18,803 bases of DNA from an uncultured Clostridia bacterium (GCA_910587195.1 CAJUKL010000044.1:1-18803); one strand, 5' to 3'; positions 6,247 through 14,372 are shown, counted from the stretch's first letter. A program made the numbers and translations. Notes: generated by a model not told the origin, from the sequence alone.

Positions 6247-7623
6247 ATGAAAGAAAATAAAATTCCCAAAATTGGGATGAGAATGACAAAATCTGCGATT
6301 GCTGTTTTAATCTGTTTTTTTGTTCATATGATAAGAAAAGCAGAAGGCGACCCTTTTTATTCTATTATTGCAACTATTTTATGTATGCAACCACAAGTGG
6401 AAAATAGTCGAAAGGTGGCATGGAATAGAGTTGTAGGAACGCTAGTTGGTGCAGCAGTTGGTAGTGTTGTATTGTTGTTAGAGCAAAGTTTTATTCCTTA
6501 TGACTGGTTACTTGTAAAGTATGTTGTAATTTCTTTTGCGATTATTCCCACAATTTATATTACGCTGCTTTTAAAAAAGCCTACAGCCTCTTATATTTCT
6601 TGTGTGGTACTGATGAGTATTACTATTGTACATAGTACAGATGCAAACTTGTTTGATTTTGTATACAATAGGGTTTTAGAAACAATAATTGGTATTTTGG
6701 TTTCTTTATGTGTCAATGTCATACAGTTGCCTAGAAAGCGTCAAAAGGATATTTTGCTTGTGACAGGATTAGATGGTTCTCTCGTTGGCGAAAATGGACA
6801 AATGGGGGGATATACCAATGTAGAATTAAACCATTTGATTGCAGATGGTGCCAATATTACGATTGCAACAGAAAGAACACCTGCATCATTGCTATCTGTA
6901 TTGGGAAATATTAAGCTAAAATTACCCGTAATTGCTATGGATGGTGCTGTTTTATTTGATACAAATGAAAAAAGATATCTCCGTTGTCAAGCAATTCCAA
7001 CAGAATATGCAAAAAAAATGTCCCACCTGTTGGAAGAAATGGATAAGCATTATTTTGTCAATTTGGTATTAGAAGATGTTTTATTGATTTTTTACGGAAC
7101 TTTTCGGAATGAAGTGGAAGCAAAATTATATTTGGATATGAGAAAATCACCTTATAGAAATTATGTTTATGGAGAATTTCCAGAAGAAGGAGAAGTTGTC
7201 TATTTTCTTTTGGTAGACACTACAGAAAATATTGATAAAATAGAAAATAAATTAAAAGAACAGCCCTATGGGGGAGAACTTCTTTTTTTAAGGGATACCT
7301 CTGAAACGCCAGAAGGCTATTGTCATTTAAAAATCTATTATAAAAACGCCACAAAACAATTTATGGTGGAAAATTTAAAAGAACGTCTAGGAATTTCAAA
7401 AGTTGTTGCTTTTGGTAGCAATAAAAATGATATTCAAATGCTAGAGGCAGCAGATTTAAGTATTGCTATGAAAGATTCTATTGAAGAAGCAAAAGCAGTA
7501 TCTGACTATGTTTTAAAAAAGCAAGATTTAGACACTGTAGCAAAAACAATGCGTGACATTTATGAGCCTCTTGTATGGGAAAAAGGATTACAAAAGTCAG
7601 AAAAAAAAGGTACATTATTGTAA
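6247..7623 (+). CDS. ArAE/FUSC-like membrane protein fused to degenerate HAD (Cof-type) domain
   Basis: 458 residues in two parts. Residues 1-162 are hydrophobic with four to five membrane segments and the motifs FYSIIATILCMQPQ and NRVVGTLVGA, as in the aromatic-acid-exporter/DUF939-like group. Residues 165-435 resemble a Cof/HAD-IIB phosphatase with cap. The HAD catalytic signature is damaged: motif I reads GLDGS (174-178) in place of DxDGT, so the nucleophilic Asp is Gly, and motif IV reads GSNKND (390-395) in place of GDxxND. The cytosolic domain is therefore probably non-catalytic and may sense a ligand. Start 6247 is chosen because GAAAGGAG lies 6 nt upstream; the longer frame from 6076 is repeat sequence. 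A 17-bp gap to tcdA suggests one operon. I see no clear promoter between the repeat and the start. The family assignment of the membrane part is by pattern. Confidence 0.8.
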   Translation: MKENKIPKIGMRMTKSAIAVLICFFVHMIRKAEGDPFYSIIATILCMQPQVENSRKVAWNRVVGTLVGAAVGSVVLLLEQSFIPYDWLLVKYVVISFAIIPTIYITLLLKKPTASYISCVVLMSITIVHSTDANLFDFVYNRVLETIIGILVSLCVNVIQLPRKRQKDILLVTGLDGSLVGENGQMGGYTNVELNHLIADGANITIATERTPASLLSVLGNIKLKLPVIAMDGAVLFDTNEKRYLRCQAIPTEYAKKMSHLLEEMDKHYFVNLVLEDVLLIFYGTFRNEVEAKLYLDMRKSPYRNYVYGEFPEEGEVVYFLLVDTTENIDKIENKLKEQPYGGELLFLRDTSETPEGYCHLKIYYKNATKQFMVENLKERLGISKVVAFGSNKNDIQMLEAADLSIAMKDSIEEAKAVSDYVLKKQDLDTVAKTMRDIYEPLVWEKGLQKSEKKGTLL

Positions 7624-7640
7624 AAAAAGGATGGAAAAGC

Positions 7641-8330
7641 ATGAAGGAATATTTTTCAAGAACACAATTATTATTGGGAGAAGAAGGAATGGAAAAATTA
7701 TATGCTGCGAAAGTTGCCCTGTTTGGGCTTGGAGGTGTTGGTTCTTTTGCAGCAGAAGCATTAGCAAGAAGTGGCATTGGACACCTTGTACTAGTAGATG
7801 GTGATGTTGTGAATGAAAGCAATATTAACCGTCAGTTGATTGCCACAACAAAAACTATTGGTCAATATAAAACAGAAGTGATGAAACAAAGAATTGGTAC
7901 TATCAATCCAAATGCCATTGTAGAGGAGCATAGGTGTTTTTATCAAGCGGAAACAATAGATTTTACAGGCTTTGATTATATTATAGATGCGATTGATATG
8001 GTTTCTTCTAAACTGTTGCTGATTGAACAGGCAAAAAAGACAAATGTCCCGATAATTAGTTGCATGGGAGCAGGCAATAAATTAGATGCAACACAATTTG
8101 CAGTAGCAGATATTTATGAAACAAGTGTATGTCCGCTTGCAAAAGTAATGCGAAAAGAGTTAAAAAATAGAGGAATTAAAGATGTAAAAGTAGTATACTC
8201 CAGAGAGCCAGCAATAAAGACAGTTCAAAAACAATCAACCATAGGGAGTGTTTCTTTTGTGCCTTCTGTAGCAGGTTTATTGTTGGCTGGGGAAGTAATA
8301 AAAGATATTGTTAAAAAAAAGTTTAAATAA
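7641..8330 (+). CDS. tcdA: tRNA threonylcarbamoyladenosine dehydratase TcdA-like (ThiF/E1 family)
   Basis: 229-residue E1-like ATP-dependent enzyme expected to cyclise t6A37 of ANN-reading tRNAs to ct6A. It starts MKEYFSRTQLLLGEEGMEKL, a hallmark of the YgdL/CsdL group. The ATP site GLGGVG is at 29-34, with LVDGD (51-55), NINRQ with R64, and DAID at 116-119. The stretch SCMGAGNKLDATQF and CPLAKVMRKELKNRG are group-specific, and the C-terminus STIGSVSFVPSVAGLLLAGEVI is the usual end. It is shorter than the E. coli enzyme but matches short Gram-positive forms. Start 7641 follows a weak AAGG-ATGG site. It is translated right behind the membrane/HAD gene, so the two probably share a transcript. 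The stop codon abuts a diverged module B repeat. Confidence 0.92.
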   Translation: MKEYFSRTQLLLGEEGMEKLYAAKVALFGLGGVGSFAAEALARSGIGHLVLVDGDVVNESNINRQLIATTKTIGQYKTEVMKQRIGTINPNAIVEEHRCFYQAETIDFTGFDYIIDAIDMVSSKLLLIEQAKKTNVPIISCMGAGNKLDATQFAVADIYETSVCPLAKVMRKELKNRGIKDVKVVYSREPAIKTVQKQSTIGSVSFVPSVAGLLLAGEVIKDIVKKKFK

Positions 8331-8440
8331 AAACTTTATCTTTTGTAAATAGAACAGATTCTAAATTTTAACCGTTGGTGTTCTGTTGTCATTCATCTAA
8401 AATAACTATTCATGTTCAACATACAGCAGCAAAACGCCAG
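8331..8440 (-). repeat. Diverged, partial module B adjoining tcdA stop
   Basis: It reads AAAACTTTATCTTTTGTAAA, then AGAACAG, then GTTGGTGTTCTGTTGTC, clearly alignable with module B but with many substitutions. It begins within a base of the tcdA stop codon and ends at GCAAAACGCCAGTTG, where module A starts without the palindrome. Confidence 0.75.
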
Positions 8441-8579
8441 TTGTCTACACTTCGTTTCAGTCGGTGCAGAACAAACGTCCACCGGACGTTCAGAACCCTC
8501 TTCAAAAATATGCTTGCAAGCGTAGAAGACCTTGAGAGCTCTGCTCTCAAACTCTTGCAAGCTTTTTGAAAAAAGCTTG
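8441..8579 (-). repeat. Module A repeat
   Basis: It carries AACGTCC/GGACGTT (ACC loop), ATGCTTGCAAGCGT (one G-U), TTGAGAGC/GCTCTCAA and CAAGCTTTTT/AAAAAGCTTG, as in 5484-5657. The outer GGTTCT arm has changed to GGTGCA while AGAACC remains. Confidence 0.82.
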
Positions 8580-8581
8580 AC

Positions 8582-8737
8582 CAAAAACTTTAACTTTTGC
8601 AAACGGAACAGATTCTAAATTTTGACAACTGGTGTTCCGTTGTCGTTCAGCTATAACAACCATTCAAGTCCAACGCACAGCAGCAAAACGAAGTTTTGCA
8701 CAAAAGTTCTTTGCTACCTTTCTTTCAAGAAAGTAAG
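8582..8737 (-). repeat. Module B repeat
   Basis: It carries the AACGGAAC/GTTCCGTT version of the central stem and GCAAAAC/GTTTTGC. The end palindrome has CTACCTTTC on one arm and GAAAGTAAG on the other, the only clear arm mismatch of this type. Confidence 0.88.
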
Positions 8738-8752
8738 TGAAAAAGCTTGAAC

Positions 8753-8909
8753 AAAAACTTTAACTTTTGCAAACGGAACAGAGTGAAAGATTTTCACTGA
8801 TGGTGCTCTGTTGTTGTTCAGCTAAAGTAACTGTTCAAGTCCAACGCACAGCAGCGAAACGCTAGTTTCGCACAAAAGTTCTTTGCTACCTTTCTTTCAA
8901 GAAAGGTAG
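8753..8909 (-). repeat. Module B repeat
   Basis: Directly follows the previous copy (about 171-bp period). The stems are AACAGAG/CTCTGTT, GCGAAAC/GTTTCGC with a GCTA loop (8854-8871) and a palindrome with matched changes, CTACCTTTC/GAAAGGTAG (8886-8909). It lies between convergent tcdA and serpin genes. I see no independent terminator in 8331-8947; the hairpin chain may serve this role. Confidence 0.88.
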
Positions 8910-8947
8910 TGAAAAAAGCTTGAGTAAAAACCTTAAAATACTAAATT

Positions 8948-10501
8948 TTATTTTCCAGTTACATATTGTCCAATGAAAAGAACTTCCTTTTGCTCATTTG
9001 CTGTATTTCTTGTAATCATATAAATAAATGGTCTATCTGCTCGAAAAACGGGTGGTATTGTCATATCTGTTCCTTGATACATCATGACTGTACCACTTGT
9101 TGCTTCTGTGCCATGTTCATTGACTATTATTTTGGTTTTTTGTATTACATTTGTAATAGGTTTTCCTGTTCCGTTTGCATACATAGCAGTGAAATCTGTA
9201 TCATTTTGAAACATCGCTTGTATTCCCATTGCTTTTAGTGTTTCTGTTAAATCATAATTGTTTTCTATTTCAAATTTTGGAATGGTGATTTTTACATTCC
9301 TATTTTCTTGAAATTGCAATAATTTATGAATTGTTTTATTATCCAATGGCTGTTGGTTTCCTTTTTCTGGTAAAAAGAAATACATATTGTATTCACTATC
9401 ACTATAAGGAAAACATAACATTTGCCAGCCATTTGCTTCACAATAATCAGCATATTCCGTTGTATTCATAAAATCAAGTTTGGATTCTGTATTGTCTATG
9501 TTGTAAAAAGAAGCACGTCTGGTATTTTCTTCTGAAAATTCACTTAACCAGCTACATTTAAAATAAATGGTGTTGATAAGAGCAACATCAAAAGTGGTAT
9601 CTTCTATCAATTCTGGAATCATGCCCATTGTGGTTTCTTTTGCCCATGTATTGATGATTTGTACCACATCATCTTCTGGTGAAAATGTATTTATACTGCT
9701 ATGCAGGTAGGTCTTTATCTTATTTTTAAAATTTTCGGAAAAATTGCTACCTTCTTTGCTCCATAAACTGTTTGCAAGATAAAGTGCTCCTTTATCATCT
9801 TGATAGTGTCCTTTTCTGTTATGCACTTTCCAAGTCAAAACTTCATTAGAAAAAAATTCATTCATCTTTTCCATAGAAGCATAACCGAGTACATTTAATA
9901 TTTCCTGCTGCGTTTGTCCAGTTGTACCATTGGCTGCCATAGCTAATGCTATTTTTAAACTAATGGGGGAAACAACACCATTTTGATTTTTTTCAATGCT
10001 GTTTAGTAAAAAAAGGCTATTGCTAAAATCTAATTGTTTTTTTTCAGAATTTTCAGAAATAGAAGGTGTATTTGTAATTCTTATCACTTTTTTTCCATTT
10101 TCCTCTGTTTTTATAATGAAATGATTTAAAAAATCATATAAATAATTTATTTTTACATAAGATACACCATTTATATTTTGAAGGGCTTTGTTTGTTTTTA
10201 TAGTTGTAAAATCATTAAACAATATTTCTTCTTTTTTTAAAAAATAATCTATTTTAATGCCATTAGGAAAACTTACTGTTATCATGGAGTTTGGAATATA
10301 CACTACAGTTGCGCCAATTTGCTCTGCACATTCTCTTAATGGAATATAATAATCGTTATTTTCAGTATAGATAGGATTGTCTAATTTGGCATCCCTGCCC
10401 ATATAAAATAAACCAGTATCTGTTTTTTCCATAGCGAATATGCTGCCATTTCCCATAAAACAAAAAGCTATTACTAATGCTGCAAAAAATCTTTTTTTCA
10501 T
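8948..10501 (-). CDS. Secreted serpin with copper-amine-oxidase-N-like N-terminal domain
   Basis: 517 residues. A signal peptide (about 1-23, ending SIFA) is followed by a domain at about 25-145 with the YIPLRECAEQIGA and VKINYLYDF pattern of copper-amine-oxidase N-like stalks, then a serpin domain at about 155-517. Serpin marks include VVSPISLKIALAMAANGTTG, INTIYFKCSWLSEF, and the hinge NEHGTEATSG (461-470) with Gly at P15 and Thr at P14, as in inhibitory serpins. Anchoring on TIPP-x7-RPF, as in alpha-1-antitrypsin, puts P1-P1' at M480-T481; counting 17 residues from the hinge would instead give T478. It likely traps serine (or cysteine) proteases outside the cell or at its surface. Ribosome site GAGAGGAG is 8-9 nt before ATG. 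No other protease-related gene is adjacent. The target protease is unknown. Confidence 0.92.
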   Translation of the reverse strand: MKKRFFAALVIAFCFMGNGSIFAMEKTDTGLFYMGRDAKLDNPIYTENNDYYIPLRECAEQIGATVVYIPNSMITVSFPNGIKIDYFLKKEEILFNDFTTIKTNKALQNINGVSYVKINYLYDFLNHFIIKTEENGKKVIRITNTPSISENSEKKQLDFSNSLFLLNSIEKNQNGVVSPISLKIALAMAANGTTGQTQQEILNVLGYASMEKMNEFFSNEVLTWKVHNRKGHYQDDKGALYLANSLWSKEGSNFSENFKNKIKTYLHSSINTFSPEDDVVQIINTWAKETTMGMIPELIEDTTFDVALINTIYFKCSWLSEFSEENTRRASFYNIDNTESKLDFMNTTEYADYCEANGWQMLCFPYSDSEYNMYFFLPEKGNQQPLDNKTIHKLLQFQENRNVKITIPKFEIENNYDLTETLKAMGIQAMFQNDTDFTAMYANGTGKPITNVIQKTKIIVNEHGTEATSGTVMMYQGTDMTIPPVFRADRPFIYMITRNTANEQKEVLFIGQYVTGK

Positions 10502-10553
10502 TTTTGTACGCTCCTCTCAAAAAATGATATTAATGAAAGAATAGCATACTTTT

Positions 10554-10585
10554 ATTACAACTTGTTTACTATGCTTTTACAAGTT
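10554..10585 (-). promoter_or_regulatory. Candidate serpin promoter with overlapping dyads
   Basis: On the minus strand, -35 TTGTAA (10582-10577), 17-bp spacer and -10 TGTAAT (10559-10554). A perfect 7-bp inverted repeat AACTTGT/ACAAGTT (10559-10585) spans the -35 and the spacer and reaches the edge of the -10. Another, AGCATA/TATGCT (10543-10548 and 10570-10575), interlaces with it. This arrangement is typical of a repressor operator. Confidence 0.4.
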
Positions 10586-10851
10586 TGATACAACTTCCAT
10601 AGAATAACACTTTAGTGTGTCTGATATAGCACTATTTACTATATTCTATAGCAAAAAATGACATTCTGTTTAGATTTTTTAAATATTTTTTTATTTGATT
10701 CTTTTTTTGCTTTGTGCTATATTCACGATAAAGGCTTTATAAAAATACAATTCTTTTAATAATTTATTTCCTATTTTCTTTTTTCTTGCAAAATAGCTAT
10801 TCAAAATTGATAATGTTTCCCATAAAATTTTGGGGATTTTGATATATTATA
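10586..10851. other. Intergenic region between divergent serpin and chemoreceptor
   Basis: AT-rich, no gene. It contains a 12-bp palindrome ACACTTTAGTGT (10607-10618), two TATAGCA repeats around 10625-10655 and a short CCC/GGG dyad near 10820-10835. Nothing else recognised. Confidence 0.45.
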
Positions 10852-10880
10852 TTGAAAAGTGGAATCGTATTTGTTATAAT
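10852..10880 (+). promoter_or_regulatory. Promoter of chemoreceptor gene
   Basis: TTGAAA (10852-10857), 17-bp spacer, and perfect TATAAT (10875-10880). It overlaps the longest possible reading frame of the gene and so excludes a start upstream of about 10887. It looks like a housekeeping-sigma promoter, not a sigma-28 flagellar one. Confidence 0.8.
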
Positions 10881-10929
10881 ACTAATGTCAATCTTGTGTG
10901 TAAGGAAAAAAATGAAGGGGCTGTGTATC

Positions 10930-12942
10930 ATGAGAAAAAAATTAAATAGTTTACACTTTAAAATGTTGGGAGGAATTTTATTACCTAGCCTTATTGTATT
11001 TGTTTTAACTGGTATGTTTATTACAAATTCTGTTGGAAAATCTACTCATCAGCTGATTGTGGAAAGATTATCAGCAGATGCCACTGCTGTTTCCAATGAA
11101 GCAAATGAGTTTTTTGCAAAACATATTGCAAAAGTAGAAGCGATTGCTGCTGATTGTACGATTGAACAAGAAATGTTAGAAACACCACCTAATGTTTCTT
11201 TTGCTGATACACCTCTGTTCCAGTCTGTATATCAAACACTCTCAAAACAACAATCCATTGATTCTGATACTGTATTAGCTGTTTTTGTTGCGGATGTTGA
11301 TTCTTCGCAATTTATGATGTCTGATGGCTATGTTACTGGGCCAAACTATGACATTGCTTCCAGACCTTGGTATAATGCAGTAACGACAAATCAAACAGTA
11401 ATTACATTACCTTATACAGATGTTAGTACTGGTAAAACTGTTGTAACAGTTGCTTCTCCTATTGTACAAAGTAATACAAGTAATGTTGTAGGCGTTGCTG
11501 CCATTGATATTAGCCTAGAAAGTATCTTTAGAATTATGAATAATTATAAAGTGGGAGAATCTGGTTTCCTGGTTTGTACAGGGCCAGCAGGAACAATTTT
11601 ATATCACCCAAACAGCACTTATATTAATAAAAATATTTCAGAAACAAATCTTTCAGATGATATTAAACAGGCTGTTCTTGCCTCTCAATATGCGGATTAT
11701 ATTTTTGAGATAGAAGGCAAAGAATATTATGGTTCTTTGGCTGAAATTGGAGAAACAGGATTTATGGTATTAACTTGTATGCCAGAAAGTGAAGCTATGG
11801 TGGCATATCATAATACAACAAATCAAATTGAAGTTGCTTTTTTCTTTAGTTTATTAATTATTGCAATTTGTGTTTTTATTCTTTCTAAAATGATTATTAA
11901 ACCTTTACGTTCTTTAAGAAATACAGCACAATCTATTGCAGAAGGTAATTTAGATATTACAATGGATATACATACTTCTGATGAAACAGGGCAAGTTGCA
12001 ATCGCTTTTTCTAAAACAGTAGAAAAGCTAAAAAAATATATTGTTTATATTGATGAAATTGCAAGTGTATTAACACAAATTTCCCAAGGAAATCTTGTTT
12101 TTACCTTACAAAATGATTATGAAGGTGAGTTTTCTAAAATTAAAGATTCTCTTTTAGAAATCAGAACAAATTTAACCTCTACTTTAGGTCAAGTTGCATT
12201 ATCTTCTAATAAAGTATTAGAAAATTCCATGCATATGTCTGACAATGCACTTTCTTTAGCACAGGGAGCAACAGAGCAAGCCAGTGCGGTGGAACAACTT
12301 GCAGCTTCTTTGGGTGATGTTTCTCGCCATGTAAGTTCTAGTGCAGAAAGAGCAGAAAATGCAAACCAACAAGTGATTTCTGTTGGAAAACATATTTCAG
12401 TAAGTGATGAAAAAATGAAAGAAGTTTTATATTCTATTCAACATATTAATGAATTTTCTTCACAGATTAAAGCCATTATTAAAACCATTGAAGATATTGC
12501 TTTCCAAACCAATATCTTGGCACTCAATGCAGCAGTAGAAGCTGCTCGTGCAGGAACAGCTGGAAAGGGCTTTGCTGTTGTTGCCGATGAAGTGCGAAAT
12601 CTTGCAGGAAAAAGTGCAGAAGCAGCAAAAAATACAACGGAATTGATTGTGCGAACAGTAGATGCTGTTGCAGATAGTACAAAAATTGCACATGATGCAG
12701 CAGATGCAATGAATGAAGTTGTTGCAGGTGCAGATGCAATTATTTTGGAATTAAATGAAATTTCTAAAATGTCAATGGAGCAATCGAATGCGATTTCTCA
12801 AATTACCATAGGCATTGACCAAATTTCTTCTGTTGTTTCTACAAACTCTGCTTCTGCAGAAGAAACTTCTGCTGCGGTTAATGTACTTTCTTCACAAGCG
12901 AAAGTAATGGAAAAAGAAATTAAACGCTTTAAACTATCTTAA
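10930..12942 (+). CDS. Methyl-accepting chemotaxis protein with dCache_1 sensor
   Basis: 670 residues. TM1 is at about 12-34, an extracellular double-Cache sensor at about 35-298, TM2 at about 301-319, HAMP at about 321-373, and a cytoplasmic coiled-coil signalling domain at about 420-665. The conserved hairpin tip runs 523-560 (QTNILALNAAVEAARAG, then GFAVVADEVRNLA) and binds CheA/CheW. In the distal Cache module the residues Y140, R145, W147, Y148 and D193 match the spacing of the amino-acid-binding dCache motif, predicting an amino-acid ligand. The C-terminus (KRFKLS) lacks a CheR-tethering pentapeptide. Start 10930 is set by AAGGGG 9 nt upstream and by the promoter at 10852-10880. No flagellar or other che genes are nearby, so it would feed a system encoded elsewhere. 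Confidence 0.95.
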   Translation: MRKKLNSLHFKMLGGILLPSLIVFVLTGMFITNSVGKSTHQLIVERLSADATAVSNEANEFFAKHIAKVEAIAADCTIEQEMLETPPNVSFADTPLFQSVYQTLSKQQSIDSDTVLAVFVADVDSSQFMMSDGYVTGPNYDIASRPWYNAVTTNQTVITLPYTDVSTGKTVVTVASPIVQSNTSNVVGVAAIDISLESIFRIMNNYKVGESGFLVCTGPAGTILYHPNSTYINKNISETNLSDDIKQAVLASQYADYIFEIEGKEYYGSLAEIGETGFMVLTCMPESEAMVAYHNTTNQIEVAFFFSLLIIAICVFILSKMIIKPLRSLRNTAQSIAEGNLDITMDIHTSDETGQVAIAFSKTVEKLKKYIVYIDEIASVLTQISQGNLVFTLQNDYEGEFSKIKDSLLEIRTNLTSTLGQVALSSNKVLENSMHMSDNALSLAQGATEQASAVEQLAASLGDVSRHVSSSAERAENANQQVISVGKHISVSDEKMKEVLYSIQHINEFSSQIKAIIKTIEDIAFQTNILALNAAVEAARAGTAGKGFAVVADEVRNLAGKSAEAAKNTTELIVRTVDAVADSTKIAHDAADAMNEVVAGADAIILELNEISKMSMEQSNAISQITIGIDQISSVVSTNSASAEETSAAVNVLSSQAKVMEKEIKRFKLS

Positions 12943-12950
12943 CAATAAAA

Positions 12951-13208
12951 AAACCTTGAGACTTCGTCTCAAACTCTACTTCCTTTCTTGAAAGAAAGGA
13001 AGCGAAAGAACTTTAGCCGGAAACTTCGTTTCCTTAAAAATATTGATTTTATAAGGAAAAACGTTAGTTTTTCCAATAAAGTTTTTTGTCCAACTTTTTT
13101 TAAAAAGGTTGATAGGGTTCTGAACGTCCAGTGGGACGTTCGTTTAGAACCGACCGGAGTGAAGCGTAGACTGGGCAACACCCAGGGTTTTAACTTTATT
13201 GATAAACT
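12951..13208 (+). repeat. Mosaic repeat (parts of A and B) after chemoreceptor gene
   Basis: Hairpins in order: TTGAGAC/GTCTCAA (12956-12972); palindrome with arms CTTCCTTTC/GAAAGGAAG (12979-13002); GGAAAC/GTTTCC with TTC loop (13019-13033); GGAAAAAC/GTTTTTCC with GTTA loop (13055-13074); GGTTCT...AGAACC enclosing GAACGTCC/GGACGTTC (13116-13151); CTGGG/CCCAG (13171-13185). Each has a counterpart in A or B elsewhere, except the last. The order differs from other copies. Confidence 0.75.
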
Positions 13209-13209
13209 G

Positions 13210-13247
13210 AACCTTGAAGATTTTTTCTTCAAGGTTTTGATTTTTTT
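13210..13247 (+). terminator. Hairpin terminator shared by convergent genes
   Basis: A perfect 11-bp stem AACCTTGAAGA/TCTTCAAGGTT with a 5-T loop. On the plus strand it is followed by TTGA and seven T residues, so it should stop transcription from the chemoreceptor and mosaic repeat. On the minus strand it overlaps the YtvI-like stop codon (13229-13231) but lacks a good U-tract. Confidence 0.75.
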
Positions 13248-14317
13248 AATAATTTATCAATATCTACTGTTTCACTTGCCTGATAAATAGCTTTTAGTAA
13301 AACAGCTAGAATTGGCCCAATAATCATTCCTAAAAATCCAATGCATTTTAAACCAATATACATAGAAATCAATATCAGTAAAGGGTGTAACCCAATTTGT
13401 GTACCAAGTATTTTAGGCTGCATAACTTGCCTCATAAAGTTTACGCAGTGATAAATAATAAGATAGCCTATTGCAATGGAAGAACTTCCCATAATCAGAT
13501 AAATGACAGCGCCAGGCCATAAAATAAATCCGCTTCCAAAAAAGGGCAAAGCATCAATCAAACTAATAATAACACTTAAAAGCAATGCATAAGGAGAACG
13601 AAGTAAAAAAAGTCCAATGATACAAATAGTAAAAGTATAAAACATAAGAATACACTGTGTTTTGACATAGCCTAATATGGAATATTTTAAATGCTCTTTG
13701 GCTTCTTTTAATTGTCCTTCCAACAAAGTATGAAAATATTTATGGAAAAATGCAGAAATTAAGGCTTTGTCTTTGGTAAAAAAATAGGCAGAAATAAAAG
13801 ATACAATCGTAACCATAATGATGTTAGGAATTGCTTTTAATAAATTAAAAGATTGGCTGCCACCACTCTGAATTAAAGAAGGCAATATTCCTAAAAGAAC
13901 ATTAAAAGAAGAATCTAAATAAGGACGTAAGTCAACAGGAAAATGTGCTACCATATTATCTACATTATGAGATATTTTTTCTATGGAATTTTGTAAATCA
14001 TTAATATAAAATGGTAAGTTTTGATAAAAAAGTTGTGCTTCTGTATATAGTTTTTTCCATAGTCCTAATACAATAATAATAAAAAAACCAATTAAAAGCA
14101 AAATTGCTACAAGACTACCAATCCAACGGGGCAATTTTATTTTTTTTTCTAAAAAATTGACAAAGGGTACAAAAATTAAACTTAGTAGCCAGCCAATAAA
14201 AAATGGTGCGATAAAACGAAAAAGATAGTGAAAAAAAATATAAGTAAAACAGATGGTAAGCAGTAACATCATAATACGCTCAAGCAATAACTTGTTTTGT
14301 CTTAAAAATTCTCTCAT
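13229..14317 (-). CDS. ytvI: YtvI-like sporulation integral membrane protein (AI-2E transporter family)
   Basis: 362-residue polytopic membrane protein with about seven to eight membrane segments: two near the N-terminus (about 15-55), one near 65-85, then a long loop (85-150), and the C-terminal bundle from about 165. The conserved C-terminal block reads DALPFFGSGFILWPGA, RQVMQPKILG, IGLHPLLILISMYIGLK and GMIIGPILAVLLKA, characteristic of YtvI within the AI-2E/PerM family. In many members the RQ-x-x-EPK motif has Glu where this one has Gln. The role of YtvI in sporulation is poorly defined. ATG 14317 has GAAAGGAG 6 nt upstream. It is divergent from the radical SAM gene and convergent with the chemoreceptor. 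A related permease role outside sporulation is possible. Confidence 0.85.
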   Translation of the reverse strand: MREFLRQNKLLLERIMMLLLTICFTYIFFHYLFRFIAPFFIGWLLSLIFVPFVNFLEKKIKLPRWIGSLVAILLLIGFFIIIVLGLWKKLYTEAQLFYQNLPFYINDLQNSIEKISHNVDNMVAHFPVDLRPYLDSSFNVLLGILPSLIQSGGSQSFNLLKAIPNIIMVTIVSFISAYFFTKDKALISAFFHKYFHTLLEGQLKEAKEHLKYSILGYVKTQCILMFYTFTICIIGLFLLRSPYALLLSVIISLIDALPFFGSGFILWPGAVIYLIMGSSSIAIGYLIIYHCVNFMRQVMQPKILGTQIGLHPLLILISMYIGLKCIGFLGMIIGPILAVLLKAIYQASETVDIDKLLKKSKP

Positions 14318-14372
14318 AGGAAACTCCTTTCATTTTTTTAAAAATTCAACATAGAAATTGATTTTATATGAA

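Noticed and set aside
10852..10929. A longer chemoreceptor N-terminus starting at TTG 10852
   Set aside because: These bases are a consensus promoter with TATAAT, and the ATG at 10930 has its own AAGGGG and is followed directly by the membrane segment.
13229..14317. Autoinducer-2 export function for the AI-2E family protein
   Set aside because: The C-terminal motifs fit YtvI better, and no quorum-sensing genes are nearby; the family name alone does not support AI-2 transport.
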